Of a stretch of DNA of 64,000 nt, positions 32,292 through 45,500 are shown one piece after another. The stretch covers positions 3,269,001 to 3,333,000 of the forward strand of contig NC_064042.1 of assembly GCF_932526225.1 (NCBI RefSeq), given 5' to 3'. The DNA is from Nematostella vectensis (lineage: Eukaryota; Cnidaria; Anthozoa; Actiniaria; Edwardsiidae). Numbering within the stretch: the first letter of the stretch is position 1; the number at the start of each line of letters is the position of its first letter. Below the pieces are notes generated by a model, which was given only the letters and a program-made list of their open reading frames with translations, was not told where the DNA came from and made no database searches. The position numbers and the translations under genes were made by a program.

Positions 32292-33254
32292 GGCCCGTTT
32301 CTCAAAACTCCCGGTAATTTACGGGCCCGTCAAACTTATCGGGTTTGTGCGAGTGTTTCTCAAAACCCCCGGTAACTTCCCGAATTTATGGGGTCCGGTA
32401 ACTAAGGCGTTAACTGAATTATTCTAGAATATCAAGAAAACCATTCCATTGCGAAAAACACACGAATCGCTGTATTTTTGCTTTTAGCAATAATTTCAGC
32501 ACGTGACGAGCGTAGCAAGTTTACGGGAGGTCATGAGGCAATTTATCGGGAAAGTTTACGGGAGGTCATGAGGCAATTTATCGGGAAAGTTTACGGGCCC
32601 ATAAATTAACGGGAGTTTTGAGAAACACCATTTATTTATCGGGAAGTCTTAAACACGAACGCGCGCTATAAAAGGAATAGCTCCGGCCCCTTTCTCGCAA
32701 GCTCTCGCGCAAGTCGTCGTCATTCACAACTAGACTTAATTGAGTGAGGACCTCTGAAACTGCCAAAAGAAAACATAGAAAAAGAAGAAGTCTTACGACA
32801 AACTATGACAACTTTTAAGTACAAGAAAATGTTAAAGAACTATCAAGCATATTCGGGAAAGTATTTGCAGCCAATTCTCTACAAAAACAAGAACAAAAAT
32901 TGTCATTGAGAAATCAAACACAGCGCGCGCTCGTTTGAATTTAAAAATAAAATTCAAAAACAGCGTACGCGCGCTCATATGAAATGGCGCGAACAAACAA
33001 CAAATTTTCAAAATTCATCACTTCAAAACCTATCTTATCCCCATTGTTTTTTGTTTTGTTATAACAAAAGGCTAAAAATAGACTGTGTTTACTTCAATGG
33101 TATGTTTTCGACCAATATTGATCTTCATTATAGCTTTATTGCCTCTCTCTAAGGAGCTGTGCACTGAGTGTCTATAAAAGTCCCTTTTATAGTGCGCGTT
33201 CGTGTTTAACGGGTCGGTTTACGGGCCCGATAAGGAAGTTTTGAGAAACGGGCC
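32292..33254. mobile_element. 963-bp terminal-inverted-repeat element
   Basis: Starts GGCCCGTTTCTCAAAACT and ends with its reverse complement, AGTTTTGAGAAACGGGCC. Further subterminal inverted motifs (TTTACGGGCCCG and TATCGGG) recur inside both ends. A 34-bp unit containing GGGAGGTCATGAGGC is duplicated in tandem at about 32519-32588. No ORF for a transposase is present, so it is non-autonomous. TATAAAAG occurs inside both subterminal regions (about 32668 and 33172). Clear target-site duplications were not found. Confidence 0.8.
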
Positions 33255-33259
33255 CCAGG

Positions 33260-35000
33260 CGCGTACATAGGGGAGTTCGCTCGCAACCTCCTTGGCGGCC
33301 AATAAGTGGGTCATTTCTTATTAAAGGAATCTTCAAATACAAATGCTTTTTCCATATGAAACCCCCCCCCCTAGGGGAGGGGGGGGGGGTAGTTGATCGG
33401 TAACCCCTCTAGCAAGTAATAAATCCCACGTGTCTTTACACGGTTCACATACGTTAGTCCAAGTAACCTCATTGGAAAGGTTATTACGAGGACGAAAATC
33501 TATTTCCTTCAAAAGGGTGCCTCCTTTAATAAAAAAAAAAAAAACATTACATTTACAAAAACCTTGTCGAATAATCATTTAAGGAGCCAAAGACATTCCC
33601 CTTGACGCTTTGATAGAGTTTTATGCTACATTTAGAAAAAGAAATCCAAATACATAAAAGGTCTAAAATTTGCTCCTTTTACAACCTTCGCTTTCTAAAG
33701 AGTTAACAAGATAAATAAATGCGGGTGTTTTCTTTCCAATGGAAGTCTCCTGCCGTAAAGGTCAATGCACTAACAATTGAGAAAGGTTTCTCTCGAATTC
33801 CCCAAAAGAAACCATTATTCTGGAAAATCAAGTGACGAGTATAGGTCGTCATAAAATAACAAAAGAATCCAAAACAAAAGAACAGAAGACTATCAAAAGT
33901 TGTTGTTTTCTTTTCTAATTAAAAAGGCATTGTTTTTATTGAAACGAGCTATATATATAAAATGTGTTCGGAAGCAGGGCGGCTGACAAGTATGTCATTT
34001 TGAAGTTTATAAGTAAATAGTTCATCTCTGTTTCTTAGCTAACGACCTCCCGCACACTAGCAAACATTAAAAAAATCTGGACCAGATTAGCATGCTTCGA
34101 AGGTTATCCAAGGGCGAAGCTCACACCTGGAAAAATCTCAAACTGACCCAAAACACTTCTTCTCAACTCTGTTTTGAGAGGCTAAAATTCAATCCTGAGT
34201 TGATGAATTTCCCCTACCTATCCTGGCTAAATTTGAAAACTGATAAAAGCAAAACCAGTACCTAATACATTTGAGATATCGCGGTGGTACATACCGATTG
34301 ATTTTCATTTTGAATGGTCATCCTGTCACTTAAACAAATACATGCAAAGTAAGCAGAGCCTATTATACCAACAGGTTCCTTTTAGGAAAATCCCCATTGA
34401 TAGCACAATATTAGCCCATTCTCTTGCGGGTAATATTTATTCTGAAGCACCATGCTTTAAGGTTATTCAAGGCCGCGCTAAACGATTCCCATACTCGTGT
34501 TACCTTCCACCAGTTTATTTGAAAAAGACGAATTTCGTAATAAGAACAATGACAAGGTCTAAAACAAAAAGCAAGAACATTGTCCGGTACTACAAGAGCA
34601 ACCTATTTCGGTTGAAATGACAGTGGAAATGTTGGCGAAAGACTTCGCAGCCGCATCCAACAACAACTACAACAACAACAACAACAAAAACAGGCATTGT
34701 TCGGTCCCAGTACTGTTGTGCATATTTTCTTTTTCCAGCAACGCTGGAGTTATTTTGACAGCATGATCACTGATATACATAAGACCACAAGGAGCCCCGG
34801 GTAACATAGGGCCGGCTTGATAATATGAAGATGCAGATACGTTGTCTTAGCTTCATAAAGAACAGAGCAATTATGTCCGGTCAAAACTCAGCGTCGAAAT
34901 AATTCTTTACTGAAATGTAGATTGTTGTCTTCCGTCGAAAAACATGTTTTAAGCTGAGCAATCAGGTCAAGCCATTTAAAAATCGCAAAATTTTTACGCC
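33260..35000. other. intergenic with dispersed repeat and C/G palindrome
   Basis: 33285-33360 matches 3990-4340. At 33361-33389 a run of C, then CTAGGGG, then a run of G makes a near-perfect homopolymeric palindrome. CAA-rich microsatellite at about 34659-34690. No gene recognised. Confidence 0.45.
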
Positions 35001-38000
35001 GCAAATATGGCAATGTTTAATCGCAGGAGTTGGGAAATCCACACCACAAATTAAAGTTCGAGAAATATCTACACAAAAATAGAAGAAACAACTAATATAG
35101 CTGTTACGCCTCCAAAAAGTATTTACCTTAAAAACAAAATAGAAAAATTCGGGACCCACGACTTATGAACCACGACCGTTAGTCCATCTCCATTTGTGCA
35201 TTGATAGTCGCGTGCCCTGATTACATAAGAGTGCAAAACCACGGGCATCCGATTAGCTCGCAAATCCTTCCATCTCTCTCTCAACCAGGGGTCCCACTTT
35301 GTAACATACGCAATGTCCTTATATGGCAAATGCGGATCACAAATGACCATGGTTCTAAGGGGGAATTTACATGTCGCTTTAAACGCATTGAACATAACAT
35401 TTCTAATCTGTACAGCTTTTTAGACCAGGCACCCCAAAATTGGGCTTATGGAGTAGGGGGTTACAAAATTAAAAACATAACTCGTAGGATTTTTAAAAAT
35501 CGATCTAATTTATGTTGTTCTGGGGGTAGGGGAGCTGAGCCTCCCTTGGGGGTGGGGTTAGGGAGTTGAAGACAAAAATATACCCACAGCCGGGGACGTT
35601 TAGTTCGATTAGTTCCCATTTTTCGGGAAAAAAAATTCTTCTAAAACATTGAATCTTCACGGAAAACAGCATCATCAGCCTCCCCCCCCCCAAATGCTTC
35701 TTTATTTGTCACATGTTTTCATATCATCTGTCTGGAAACAGAGCGCAGCCCCCGATGCCTGCCGCCTATGGACTAATGATACGCTATCCACCAACTGGAA
35801 TGCGCCGATCACTTGGCGAGCGACCTTTTCAGCGTTATCGGCACATAAAAGGGTAAAAGCAATGCGTTTCCAGCAGAAACTATTGAAGACGTCGGTGAGG
35901 TAAGAGCTTGCATTTTTAATTTGTTTCTATTTTTGCAATTGACTGAAAAGGGTGCACCTCATAGGAAAGGATTACTTAATCTTTATTACACTACTTATGT
36001 TGGCATAACGGAAATCGTTAACAGCAGACAGATATCCTTTCAAAAAAAAATTCTAATGTACAATAATTGCTAAACATTCTTCCAAAAAAGCAGTCTTGAA
36101 GAGATGGATTTAACCTTGCATAGGTCGACGACTATTAAAGAGACAAACTTCGAAAAATTCGGAAACAAATCGAAAAAAAGGATAATACAAAAGGATAAAT
36201 ACAGATAAAAATCATAATAGTTAATTTAATTTCCAAATTGATAATAGTTATCATATTATAAAAGATGGAAATGTTTTATAGCTATAGTTCGTAATTTTCC
36301 TCTTTTATTAAGCATTGGCTGCTATGCTGGCTTTAGAAACCCGCTTCAGACTTGCCCCCTATCTCTCTCGAGTTTGCCATAGGAAAGAGCACAAAGTGCG
36401 CGAACTATTTTGGACGCCCAGTTACCAGATTAGCTTTGCAGCGGACTAGGCACATGTTTACGCGTATTGCAGCTCAGTTCTATAAATCTTATGTTTTTTC
36501 TCTAATAGGCAGAGCAATGCTCATTCATGCGTTACACCCATAGAGACCCATCGTGCATTGCGATCGCGCGAGGAAAATAAGATGTGCCATTAAGAATCAT
36601 ATACTCAAAATAACAAGGCTTGTGTCGAGTTAACGGAATATGGTCGCAAATTGGGGGTTGTCATACCTTATATATTTGTTTTCTTTTTTCCTCTGCTGCT
36701 GCCCGCAAGTGTTTGACATTATTTGCCACCCCAGTCTGTCAGATGTCGAGACATCTGCAAAACCCGTTTATAGGTTACTCAATATTTTATTAAAATAATC
36801 GCGAACGAGCGACACGACGAATGTTCTAGATGTACTTGTACGTCTTACGTAACACTTCATACGACCGGTATGGAAAAAAAGTGGCTGCCAAAACGGACTA
36901 ACAGACTTCTTCAAATCAATACTTTTAATAAAAAAATACCGATAGACCGTTAATCTGGTAGCTATAAAAACGTTAAGCCGCTTACAAAGATGGGCGGTTC
37001 CGAGGCTTTAGATTGCCCGATCATTGGGCGGGAATATCTACTCTCTCTCCTGCCTCCAATGTCTGTAGACTTCGCAGTAATAACGGTGCTTCTTACTTCT
37101 TAGTAACATTTTGTTCCCATGCGACAATCCTTACTCCACAAGATCCTTAGACCAACCGCTGATAAAGACTATAAGAATGTGCTAAGCTACTCTAGAAGCG
37201 CCACAACCTACGGGCAAAACGGTTACGCAAAGAAACCAACCAGATCTTATTTCATCGCAATATTTTTCGTATATTATTTACTCTGTCAAGAGACAATAGC
37301 CGAACCTATCTGTATACTTATAGCTCCTTGGTGATTTGCTGGACGTAAATACATTAACTGGTTAATCATCCCGACCTCTCCCCCCCTCACCCCCCCCCTC
37401 CCCCCAAAAAAAAAAAAAATCTTCTCAAGATATGCATGTTTTTGTGTGTGTTATGTTAGTATTATAAAAGAAAAAAATAGCTGACGTAAAAACTTAAAAC
37501 CATAAAAAAAGATATCACTTATTTTTAAGAAAGATAGCATATTGATTTTGCATATGCAAGATTCATACGATAATAGGGTGCCCTCTGATGGGCATTGCAA
37601 AAAGCCGCCCTGTCCTGGGGCAAGGTTTACAATCGATTTTATTACACAGGGGCGGCAATGGATTAACATAACAACTCATATTAAATGTGGATGTAGGAAG
37701 ATAACGATGTTTTTGGTGTCCCTCAAATCTCTGTTCTTGGACCACTAATCAAAAGAAAGGGTGAGTTAGTAACGTGATGGATAAGTCTTTTCTTGGCTGT
37801 CCCGGTAGCCTTCGTCTCCACTAGGGGTGGGGGAGGATTTAAAGAAACAAAAATAGAACCTAAAACATGAGTGGTTTCAGCTAAAGCAGATCCGATTGAG
37901 GCCCCTATTCCATAGTCGTTGACAAACGAACTATGGGTAAGCGGAAGAATTTGGACAAATTCTAGAACAATTTTTAGCCGAAATTTATGGCAAATAAGAC

Positions 38001-38599
38001 CTAGCCCAGGGTGAGTCAGAAAATATGACGTTGAAATAAAACATATTGTATTTGATTTTATCGTTTCAATTTTGTATGAGGGATTTGCTCAAATCTTAAT
38101 AAAATAATAATTGTCTTTTTTCTTTTTTTCGAGATTTTGACGATTCCTTGTAATGTCCAACAATTAACAATAAGCATTAAGGATAAGAAACCTTCCCTAA
38201 CCATCCTCTCTCCTGGGTATGCGCCTCCATATAATAAAAAGTTTTGCGCATTTGTGCGGTTGATTCAACTTGATTTACGTACAGCAAGCAAACCTTGAGT
38301 ATTAAAGTCCTGAACTAAAACACAAACAGGTTCTTATTTTACAAGTATACGGCTATTTCTTTTTAGACTGCCCTGCTTCTGGTTTATGTTGCCATAATCT
38401 GTTTTATGGCAACGGTATTACGGTGGATCAAAGAAGTGATATTTAATGGCGCAAGAAAAACACAGGGTATACACTCCTTTTTTCCAAGAATATTTTTTAA
38501 AGAGCATTAATCCAGAGATCTCGACATATTCTAAGAGGCACAATAATTGTCTTTTTAGTGTAGCTATTTTTGTGTAATGCGTTGTAAAACGTATAATTA
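35001..38599. other. intergenic, nothing firm
   Basis: A 90-codon ATG-initiated frame on the minus strand (35123-35395), ending just before a donor-like GTAAATAC, has no recognised domain. C-rich then A-rich homopolymers at 37380-37413. No supported gene. Confidence 0.35.
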
Positions 38600-38957
38600 A
38601 ATTATTTTTTTATAATAAAAAACCTCAAATAACCTTCTAATTGATTATTGTAAGCTATTCTCTTCCAATACTTCATGGGTTATAATCACTTTTATGTGCA
38701 CAGAAATTTAAGAACATTTTAGCCTTTAAATGGGTATTCCTTGGTGTTACGGAGAGCTTTGTTTTTGGTGCTCAAGGCCTTTGTACTCTATTTCATTGTC
38801 TCGTTCTAAGGTCTTTGTGTTTGGCTTTTTTAACATTGTGTTTTTGGTGCTGGTGCTCCGTAACACCAAGAAACTACTCTTAAAGGGTATGCTCGGACAA
38901 TACGAACGGCCCAGCCTCAACTGAAAGCTTGACGTTCTTACAAAGAAATAAGAGTGT
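38600..38957. mobile_element. MITE, family ACACTC..TATAAGAACGTC, copy 3, carrying a nested MITE
   Basis: The right end (AGCCTCAACTGAAA, GACGTTCTTAC, then AGAGTGT) matches the family seen at 19637 and 31624. The left end is degenerate (TTTTTTTATAATAAA). The 131-bp element at 38740-38870 lies inside it. Confidence 0.5.
38740..38870 (-). mobile_element. 131-bp MITE (GGTGTTACGGAG ends), copy 2
   Basis: Perfect 15-bp terminal inverted repeats CTTGGTGTTACGGAG/CTCCGTAACACCAAG; opposite orientation to the copy at 30614-30741. Confidence 0.85.
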
Positions 38958-38959
38958 GT

Positions 38960-40090
38960 GTGGTGGTCATATTCGTGTATAGCTGAAATCGAAGCAAAAA
39001 AGCATGGTTCGTTCTTCTTCATTCTATTTAAAAAATCATTTAAAATCAGTTCAATCATTATTAGATTAAATAGTTATAATTCTAAAATTGGGTATGTGCA
39101 TGGCTAGAATATGCTACCACCCTACTTAAGCATATGGACATTGGAAATGAAATAAAAAGAGAATAGCATTATATCACACAAAATGCTCATATTTCACAAA
39201 CACTCCCTTATATGTTTTTCTTTTGACCGGCAGCGCTATGCGGCTTAACGTTAAATGTAGGAAGTACGGTTGCTCACACGCACGCCTTTCAGTCGTCCAG
39301 ACGCCCTGATGACCGCGGGCAAGCCAATGTTTACGCTTGGCGCTATCCGTATAGCTTTTACCTTATTACAGAGTCAATGGGCTCAATCACGCTAATTTTA
39401 CCGCGGCGGAAAAACGCTCGAGGCGATCCTAAAAACAGCGTGAAATGAGCGACGGATTCCGAGGGCTATAGCCGACATGATGAATTCCGGAAATCGAAAT
39501 GGAGACGTTTTTAAGGCTTAAAAGCTATAACGGATGAGAAATACTAAAAAACAATGCTACAAAAATGGATTGCATTTTACAACACTTTTTCGACAGGCAC
39601 AATACTCCCAGAAGCCTTTGCGTATCTCTTTTATATTTAAATTGTTTTTACTCGATTTAGAAAAAGGAGACATTGCATTCAAGCATAAAAATAAGCGAGA
39701 AGAAAAGTATATCTGGCATTTCGCGGTGTCTTTAAGCCATTTTTTTTCTAGAGTTTACTTGCTCCAATTTTTTTTTGGGAGATTTCATCACCTCTCTCGG
39801 ATATCAAATATGGTCGCTCCCTTATGCACATATAGTGACATTTCATCACAAGTGCACAAACACATGTGGTACTGCAATTGATTTTCAACGTAACATAGAC
39901 TTAATCATTAATCGCGCACCTCTCAATACCAAGCCTCCAAAAGGAAACGGCATCCTAGAGGTTTGAACTATTCTTTAACTGACTTCGTCTGCTAACAAAG
40001 GAAGATAAATTTAAAAAAAACTTTGTATAACTTTATACATTATACCATCTTCCGTGCAGTTCGCTAACGAATCAGGCAGTGTAAGGCCCT
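38960..40090. other. intergenic, nothing recognised
   Basis: Short open frames at 39534-39966 have no features of genes. No clear repeats. Confidence 0.4.
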
Positions 40091-40493
40091 TTTTGTTTCC
40101 TTGATGAATTAGAATGTACCAAACTCTGGTAAAAAGGCGCAACCACTAGTTTTATAGGTCACATCAAGGAAACTTGTTTCCTTGATGAATTAGAATGTAC
40201 TAAACCCTGGTAAAATAGCGCAACCACTAGCTTTGTTCAAGGAAGCTTATTTTTTCCTGTGAATTAGAATGTACTGAACCTTGGCAAAATGGCGCAACGA
40301 ATAGCATTATAGGTCACATCAAGGAAGCTTATTGTTTCCTATGAATTAGGCTAGCACGGGCAAGTGTAATAAGAACCGGGAATTTTTCGATTCAGGTTGT
40401 ATAGGCTCTTATGGGGAACATTGTGACAAATAAGGCTGTTTAAAATGGCATAACGAGTAGCACTTTAGGTCATATGATAAAGGAAAGAACTTG
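40091..40493. repeat. degenerate ~80-bp tandem array with palindromic joints
   Basis: Three to four units containing GAATTAGAATGTAC, GGTAAAA-GGCGCAAC and TATAGGTCACATCAAGGAA. The first joint is a perfect inverted repeat, CATCAAGGAAAC at 40162-40173 and GTTTCCTTGATG at 40176-40187. Later units diverge progressively. Confidence 0.75.
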
Positions 40494-41018
40494 CTTTTAA
40501 AACTGGAAAAAATAGGAAAAACTGCAGACAATCTGTAGAAAAACTAAAAACAGAGAAATAAAATCAACATAGGGATGAAGCGCGTTCGAGAATAGTTTTG
40601 TTAGTCGTTTTTTTTTTACCGATAGAATGGCTTTTGACCTATTTGGAATCCAGGGATAAATATTTCTGCTCTTTAAAGCCACCATAACTTTCAAGAGAAA
40701 CACCCGATTAACATGTGTTCGTGGCCGGGGAGCCCTAGTAACGAGCTTTCAGTTGCGCCACAGAGAGTACCGGTACAGAATACCATGCTAGCAGAGGTTT
40801 TATCCCTCCGCACAAGCGCTACCCAGTACACAACGGTGCTCTCTGACTACATGGTAAAAGAAAAACGGCAAACTTTATCGATATGAATCGTCCGAGCCGC
40901 AGTTTCGGTAAACTGTTTGAACAAGCTTATCTTAAGCTAATTGTTTCCGTAGAGATACAACAAGTAAGCATTCATCATACAAGAAACACCGCATTAGATA
41001 TAAGCGGACACGAGGACG

Positions 41019-41175
41019 TATCCCGTTTACAGCGCCCGGATCCCGTTTCCCGTACCTGAGTCCAACTTCCCGCGCCCAGATCCAACTTTCCGCGCTCAGA
41101 TCCAACTTCCCGCGCCCAGATCCAACTTCCCGCGCCCAGATCCAACTTCCCGCGCTCAAATCTCGCTTCCTGCGT
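41019..41175. repeat. 20-bp minisatellite
   Basis: About five near-perfect copies of a 20-bp unit (TCCAACTTCCCGCGCCCAGA) at 41061-41160, flanked by degenerate copies on both sides. Repeat-derived ORFs encode W-A-R-E-V-G type runs and are not genes. Confidence 0.9.
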
Positions 41176-42199
41176 CGCTTTCATTAGGCACGTACGTTAA
41201 AACTTTTTATTTGATTAGAAGAACAAAGGAGTTACTAAAGAAAACAGCAGTGAAAGAAAATATAACAAATGAGCTTACTGAAATCTGTACGTCGATTATA
41301 AAATTCACCCTTTTTGAGTTAAAAATAGTTAAAAACGTTTCTGAGAATAAAATGAAGGTAAAAAAGTATTTTCATACACCTCATGCAAGAAAATATAGCT
41401 ATACACCTTAACTGACAAAAAATCGCTGAAATGTGAAAGGCGTTGTGCGGCCTAATTTATCCGACTCGGCGGAAAGGCAAACATGTGGATTATTCCTGAC
41501 AACCGAAGCCACGGTCGCTATTTTATCAAGAGCAACAAAACACCATTTAAACCACGTATGATCTGCGCGGAATGGAGCACGAACTAACATTTTAATTGAT
41601 GAGGTAGATCGAAAAACTTTTTCTTTTTTTTCCAAATTTTTCAGTTTTTGGAATTCTTTTAATTGCTTTTGTTCGGTATCAAAAGTTTGAATTCTCAAAC
41701 CTTCATCAAAGGAACGGTACCCTTCAACAATAACTCCTCTCAAAAAATTTTTTTGGTTTAAATAAAAGAAAAGATAAATCTCACAATATTTTGCATATTC
41801 ATGTAAGTAGAGATAACATAACCACTCATATATCCACTTATTGCAGTCGATATCAAATCTAATGTTATAAAAATCACAAATTAGTACTTGTGTTTCAACT
41901 TCAAATAATAAAGGCTTCGAGGTCCTATATAATACTGTCACTTTCAATGCTTGTTACCACCCTCCCATTATACTCACATCTTAGAGGTCTTGTCGGATGT
42001 ACTATCGTCTTTCCTATTATCCCAACATGTTAATAGCGCCGTGGCAAACCCTGTTAAACAAGCACACACCTTTGGTCAAATATAATAGCGGTTGATGTTG
42101 ACCTAGTTTTACTAAGTATTGGCAATCTTCCTGTTCTAGTACAGTGCCACTTTCGGCATATTGCACGGATGTCGGGATTTCTGGGGGTCAGAACTCACT
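41176..42199. other. intergenic, one long unexplained minus frame
   Basis: A 179-codon frame at 41408-41947 on the minus strand begins with TTG just after a stop and has no ATG until its last third. No domain is recognised. It could be a chance frame. Confidence 0.3.
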
Positions 42200-42550
42200 T
42201 TTTTTTATTTCAACCTTGGTTCTTCTAAAAACTAGACTTCTTCTGAGCATTATTGGATATACGGCAAAAAAGGAATGAGCAAAAAAATAAAAACATAGAA
42301 AGAAAAGAAAGAAAAGAAAGAAAAGAAAGAAAAGCGGTGTACGGATCCACCCCAAGAAAAATCCATTCTTACTTTTGCTTTGTATATTCTAAATAATTTT
42401 TTTTTTATTTCAACCTCGGCGCTTCTAAAAACTAGACTGAGCATTATTGGATATACGGCAAAAAGCGAATGAGAAAAAAAAAAAAAGAAAAGAAAAATTA
42501 GAAAGTAAAAAGGTGTACGGATATAGAGTGTACGGATCCCCCCAGGAGAA
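42200..42550. repeat. 200-bp tandem duplication with GAAAA microsatellite
   Basis: Two copies offset by 200 bp share CTTCTAAAAACTAGACT, GAGCATTATTGGATATACGG and GGTGTACGGAT. An AAAGAAAAG microsatellite (42296-42334) lies in the first copy and a related A/G-rich run in the second. Confidence 0.8.
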
Positions 42551-45500
42551 AAATGTCCCTTACGCGTTTAAAGTTGTGTGTTTGTAAAAAAAATATAAAT
42601 AAATAAATAAATCCAATCTATCTAAACCCTTCACCAAACCTTATCATATTCTAGAACCAGCCCCTGAGATTGAATATCCTTTGACAAGAGAAAAGCGACA
42701 AAGCACGAGTTTGGTGGATCGTATTACCATCTTTAAAATACAAATTTATTTGTATATCGCTTAAAAGGTCACACAATTATTGGCAAAGTAGCCATGTGAA
42801 GGCATAAGACACTGTACAATACAGCAGTTTGCAGAAATCCATAACAAGCCGTCAAAAATAAACATAATCATAGCCTGCAGTGGTTTATGGGTAACGCATG
42901 GAGAGCTGAATTTGGTCTCGAATAGTTGTCAATGTTCGAGGGAAAATCAACAAAAATGCTTTAACTTTTCAAACCTGGGTTTACTTCTTTTCACGCTTGT
43001 CGACTTATGAAGCATCGCGGATTACGTCAGATGGATTTTTCTAGTACGTACCTTATTTGAAATAGGAGTATACAGTTGGATTATATGTAATAACTCTAAA
43101 TCAGCCACACCTTTGTAATGTTTTTTTTATCCGATATTAAATGCTTAGCAGTTTGGATAAAAATATAGCTTTCCACACTCAGCCAATAGGAATTGATGGT
43201 TTCACACATTTGGTATTTTGCTAGAAAAAATGGCGGCTTGTTGCCAACAAATTTTCGAACTTGTAGATGTACTATTAGAAATACATTTTTAAATTTAATT
43301 CATCTTAAATCAGTTATTTTACATACTGTAATAATCACTGAATTTTGCTTTTTCATTTGTGACTTTTCCTCACGACAATCTTCTTAAATTTCTACAAGGG
43401 CAATTAGGTTTTATCACTTCTTTCCGCCGTAGCGGTAGAGAAAGTGGTATGCAAGGTTAAGGCTTTAAGATTTCGTCTTTAAGCCCCGTATTTCCTCGGT
43501 AAGGTTGATTCAGATATTGCGGAAACTATTACTGAAATGTATGACGTTACGAAAATTAAGATTACGGGGGAGTTACAATCCACGCAGAGGCCATGGCCAA
43601 AAAATTGGACAAATTTATCTTTGTTTTCTTTACTTTCCAGTTAGTTCGTATAAGGGAGAATCACGTTTAAATTATACCACTTTCATGGAAAAATGGACGA
43701 TTGGTTATAGGCGTCCTAAGCAACTGGAATGGAATTAAATCTTTTACAAAAAGACACTCTTTTTTAATTGCTGGAACCTCTAAAACCGCTACGAATAACT
43801 ACAAAAAAATTATAGCCAAATAAAATTCCAATTAAATTCAATAAGAAAATTAAAATCTCATTCCTTCAATTACCTTTCTCAAAATACTACAAATGTACAT
43901 TAAATCATGTTTTATGTATCACAAGACCACTGGAAGAATAGGGAAATAAAAAATAACGAATGTTCAGTTCAATTTGTGTAAAACAAAACAAAACAAAACT
44001 CTAGAAACAGGAGAGTACAGGAAATGAGCGAGGCAAATTATTTCTTCAAACATGACAAAAAAAGACTAGTTTCTTTCCGTGGCCATGTCGAGATAACGGG
44101 AAACCACTCATTAGTACCTCGCGACTGCATCACATTTCATTAACGCGTGTCATGCTGTAACTTCGTTATAGGTGAAGCGTGCAGATCGTGTTGCGTGATT
44201 TTCGCTTACGAAGGTGCGGGAACAGGGCTGAAACCATTCATTAGTACCTCGCAACTACATAAAATTTCATCTATTCCTGTCAGCCTGCGTTATATACTTG
44301 AAAAGAGCACAGTGTGTTGGCGTGTTATTCTAACGTGTTTTTCGCTGCGTGGAGTGGGTTGTGTGGATAAGAATACACTTGTTATATTTGCGTCATAAAA
44401 GCGCATTCAGTAAGCGTTATTCGCGCGGCGTTAAAATGCGCGCTGTACTGTATAGGTAGTACCAAACCGTCTAAACCCTTACCTCGTATTATGTCACAAC
44501 ACATGACATACTTTGTACTTAGAGATACGCGTGTTTTAACGTTTAATTTTGCGTTATTCGACGTGTGCCATTTCCGCGCGTAATTCTGCAATTCTGCATT
44601 ATTCTAAGTGAATTGTATGCTCTATACCTCCGTGTAATGATTCGTTATTCCACTTGAAATTATGGGCTATTTCGTGTTAGGTGCGTGTTATAACCCACGT
44701 GACGTTCCGCGCTTGTAAATTCAACGATATTTCTCGTTCTCAACTTCTAAGCGTTATTCCTAGTGATAAGTTCTGCGTCGTCCAGCCTATTTTTTTTTTA
44801 ACTTTTATGCGAGCATCTTGTAGATTACACCGTTATGCCAGCACACAGCATGCCCGCATTGTAATCGGTATTTCTCTTAAGTGTGATTTCATTTGAGTTT
44901 AATGTGTTTTCGGCGCGCCGCGAGGTCTTAATGCGTTCTCCCCGTTATAACAAACGCGAAACAAACCGCACGCTTATCTGCGGCTTCGCGGTCTGTCCCC
45001 TGTAAGTATTATTAGTCTTATTACTGTATTTACGGGGCTAATCGGTGCCTTTGGAAGTCCCTCTTTAGCGCTACCTAAAATAAAAAAGACTATCCAATTA
45101 CAAGCATAATGATCAACTGCCACAACCAACTTACTTCAACAACCAACTTTTCATATGTCTTCCCTAAACGCTAGGATATTGGCGTATCACTGAACAATTC
45201 TAAATTGTATTAATTGTTGGTATGGGCGCTTATTAAAGATTTGTGCTTTTTGATAACTGCTTGGTAGTAGTTAAGTGATGTTCATTAAAAGGCAATGTAA
45301 GACTGTCCGTGACGTCAATTAGTGGTATGGCAGTACTCGTACTCGGTCCTATTAGTCCAAGTTATGTGCACCGACTTCTCAAACTAATAATTGTTCCGTT
45401 AGTCAGAGCAGAGACCGCCAACCATACACAGTTATACACAGCCAGCTGCCGCACCAAACTGTCGCTTTGGATGGCGAAATTAGCCGTCTGTTTTCTTGCG

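Noticed and set aside
40091-40493. Possible CRISPR-like spaced repeats
   Set aside because: Units are long, contiguous and decaying, with no unique spacers and no cas genes; the DNA is eukaryotic.
40932-41184. Trp/Arg/Glu-rich repeat proteins on the minus strand
   Set aside because: They are direct translations of a 20-bp minisatellite open in several frames.
41408-41947. 179-codon minus-strand frame
   Set aside because: Starts with TTG directly after a stop, has no early ATG, no domain and no obvious splice context. Kept only as an unexplained frame.
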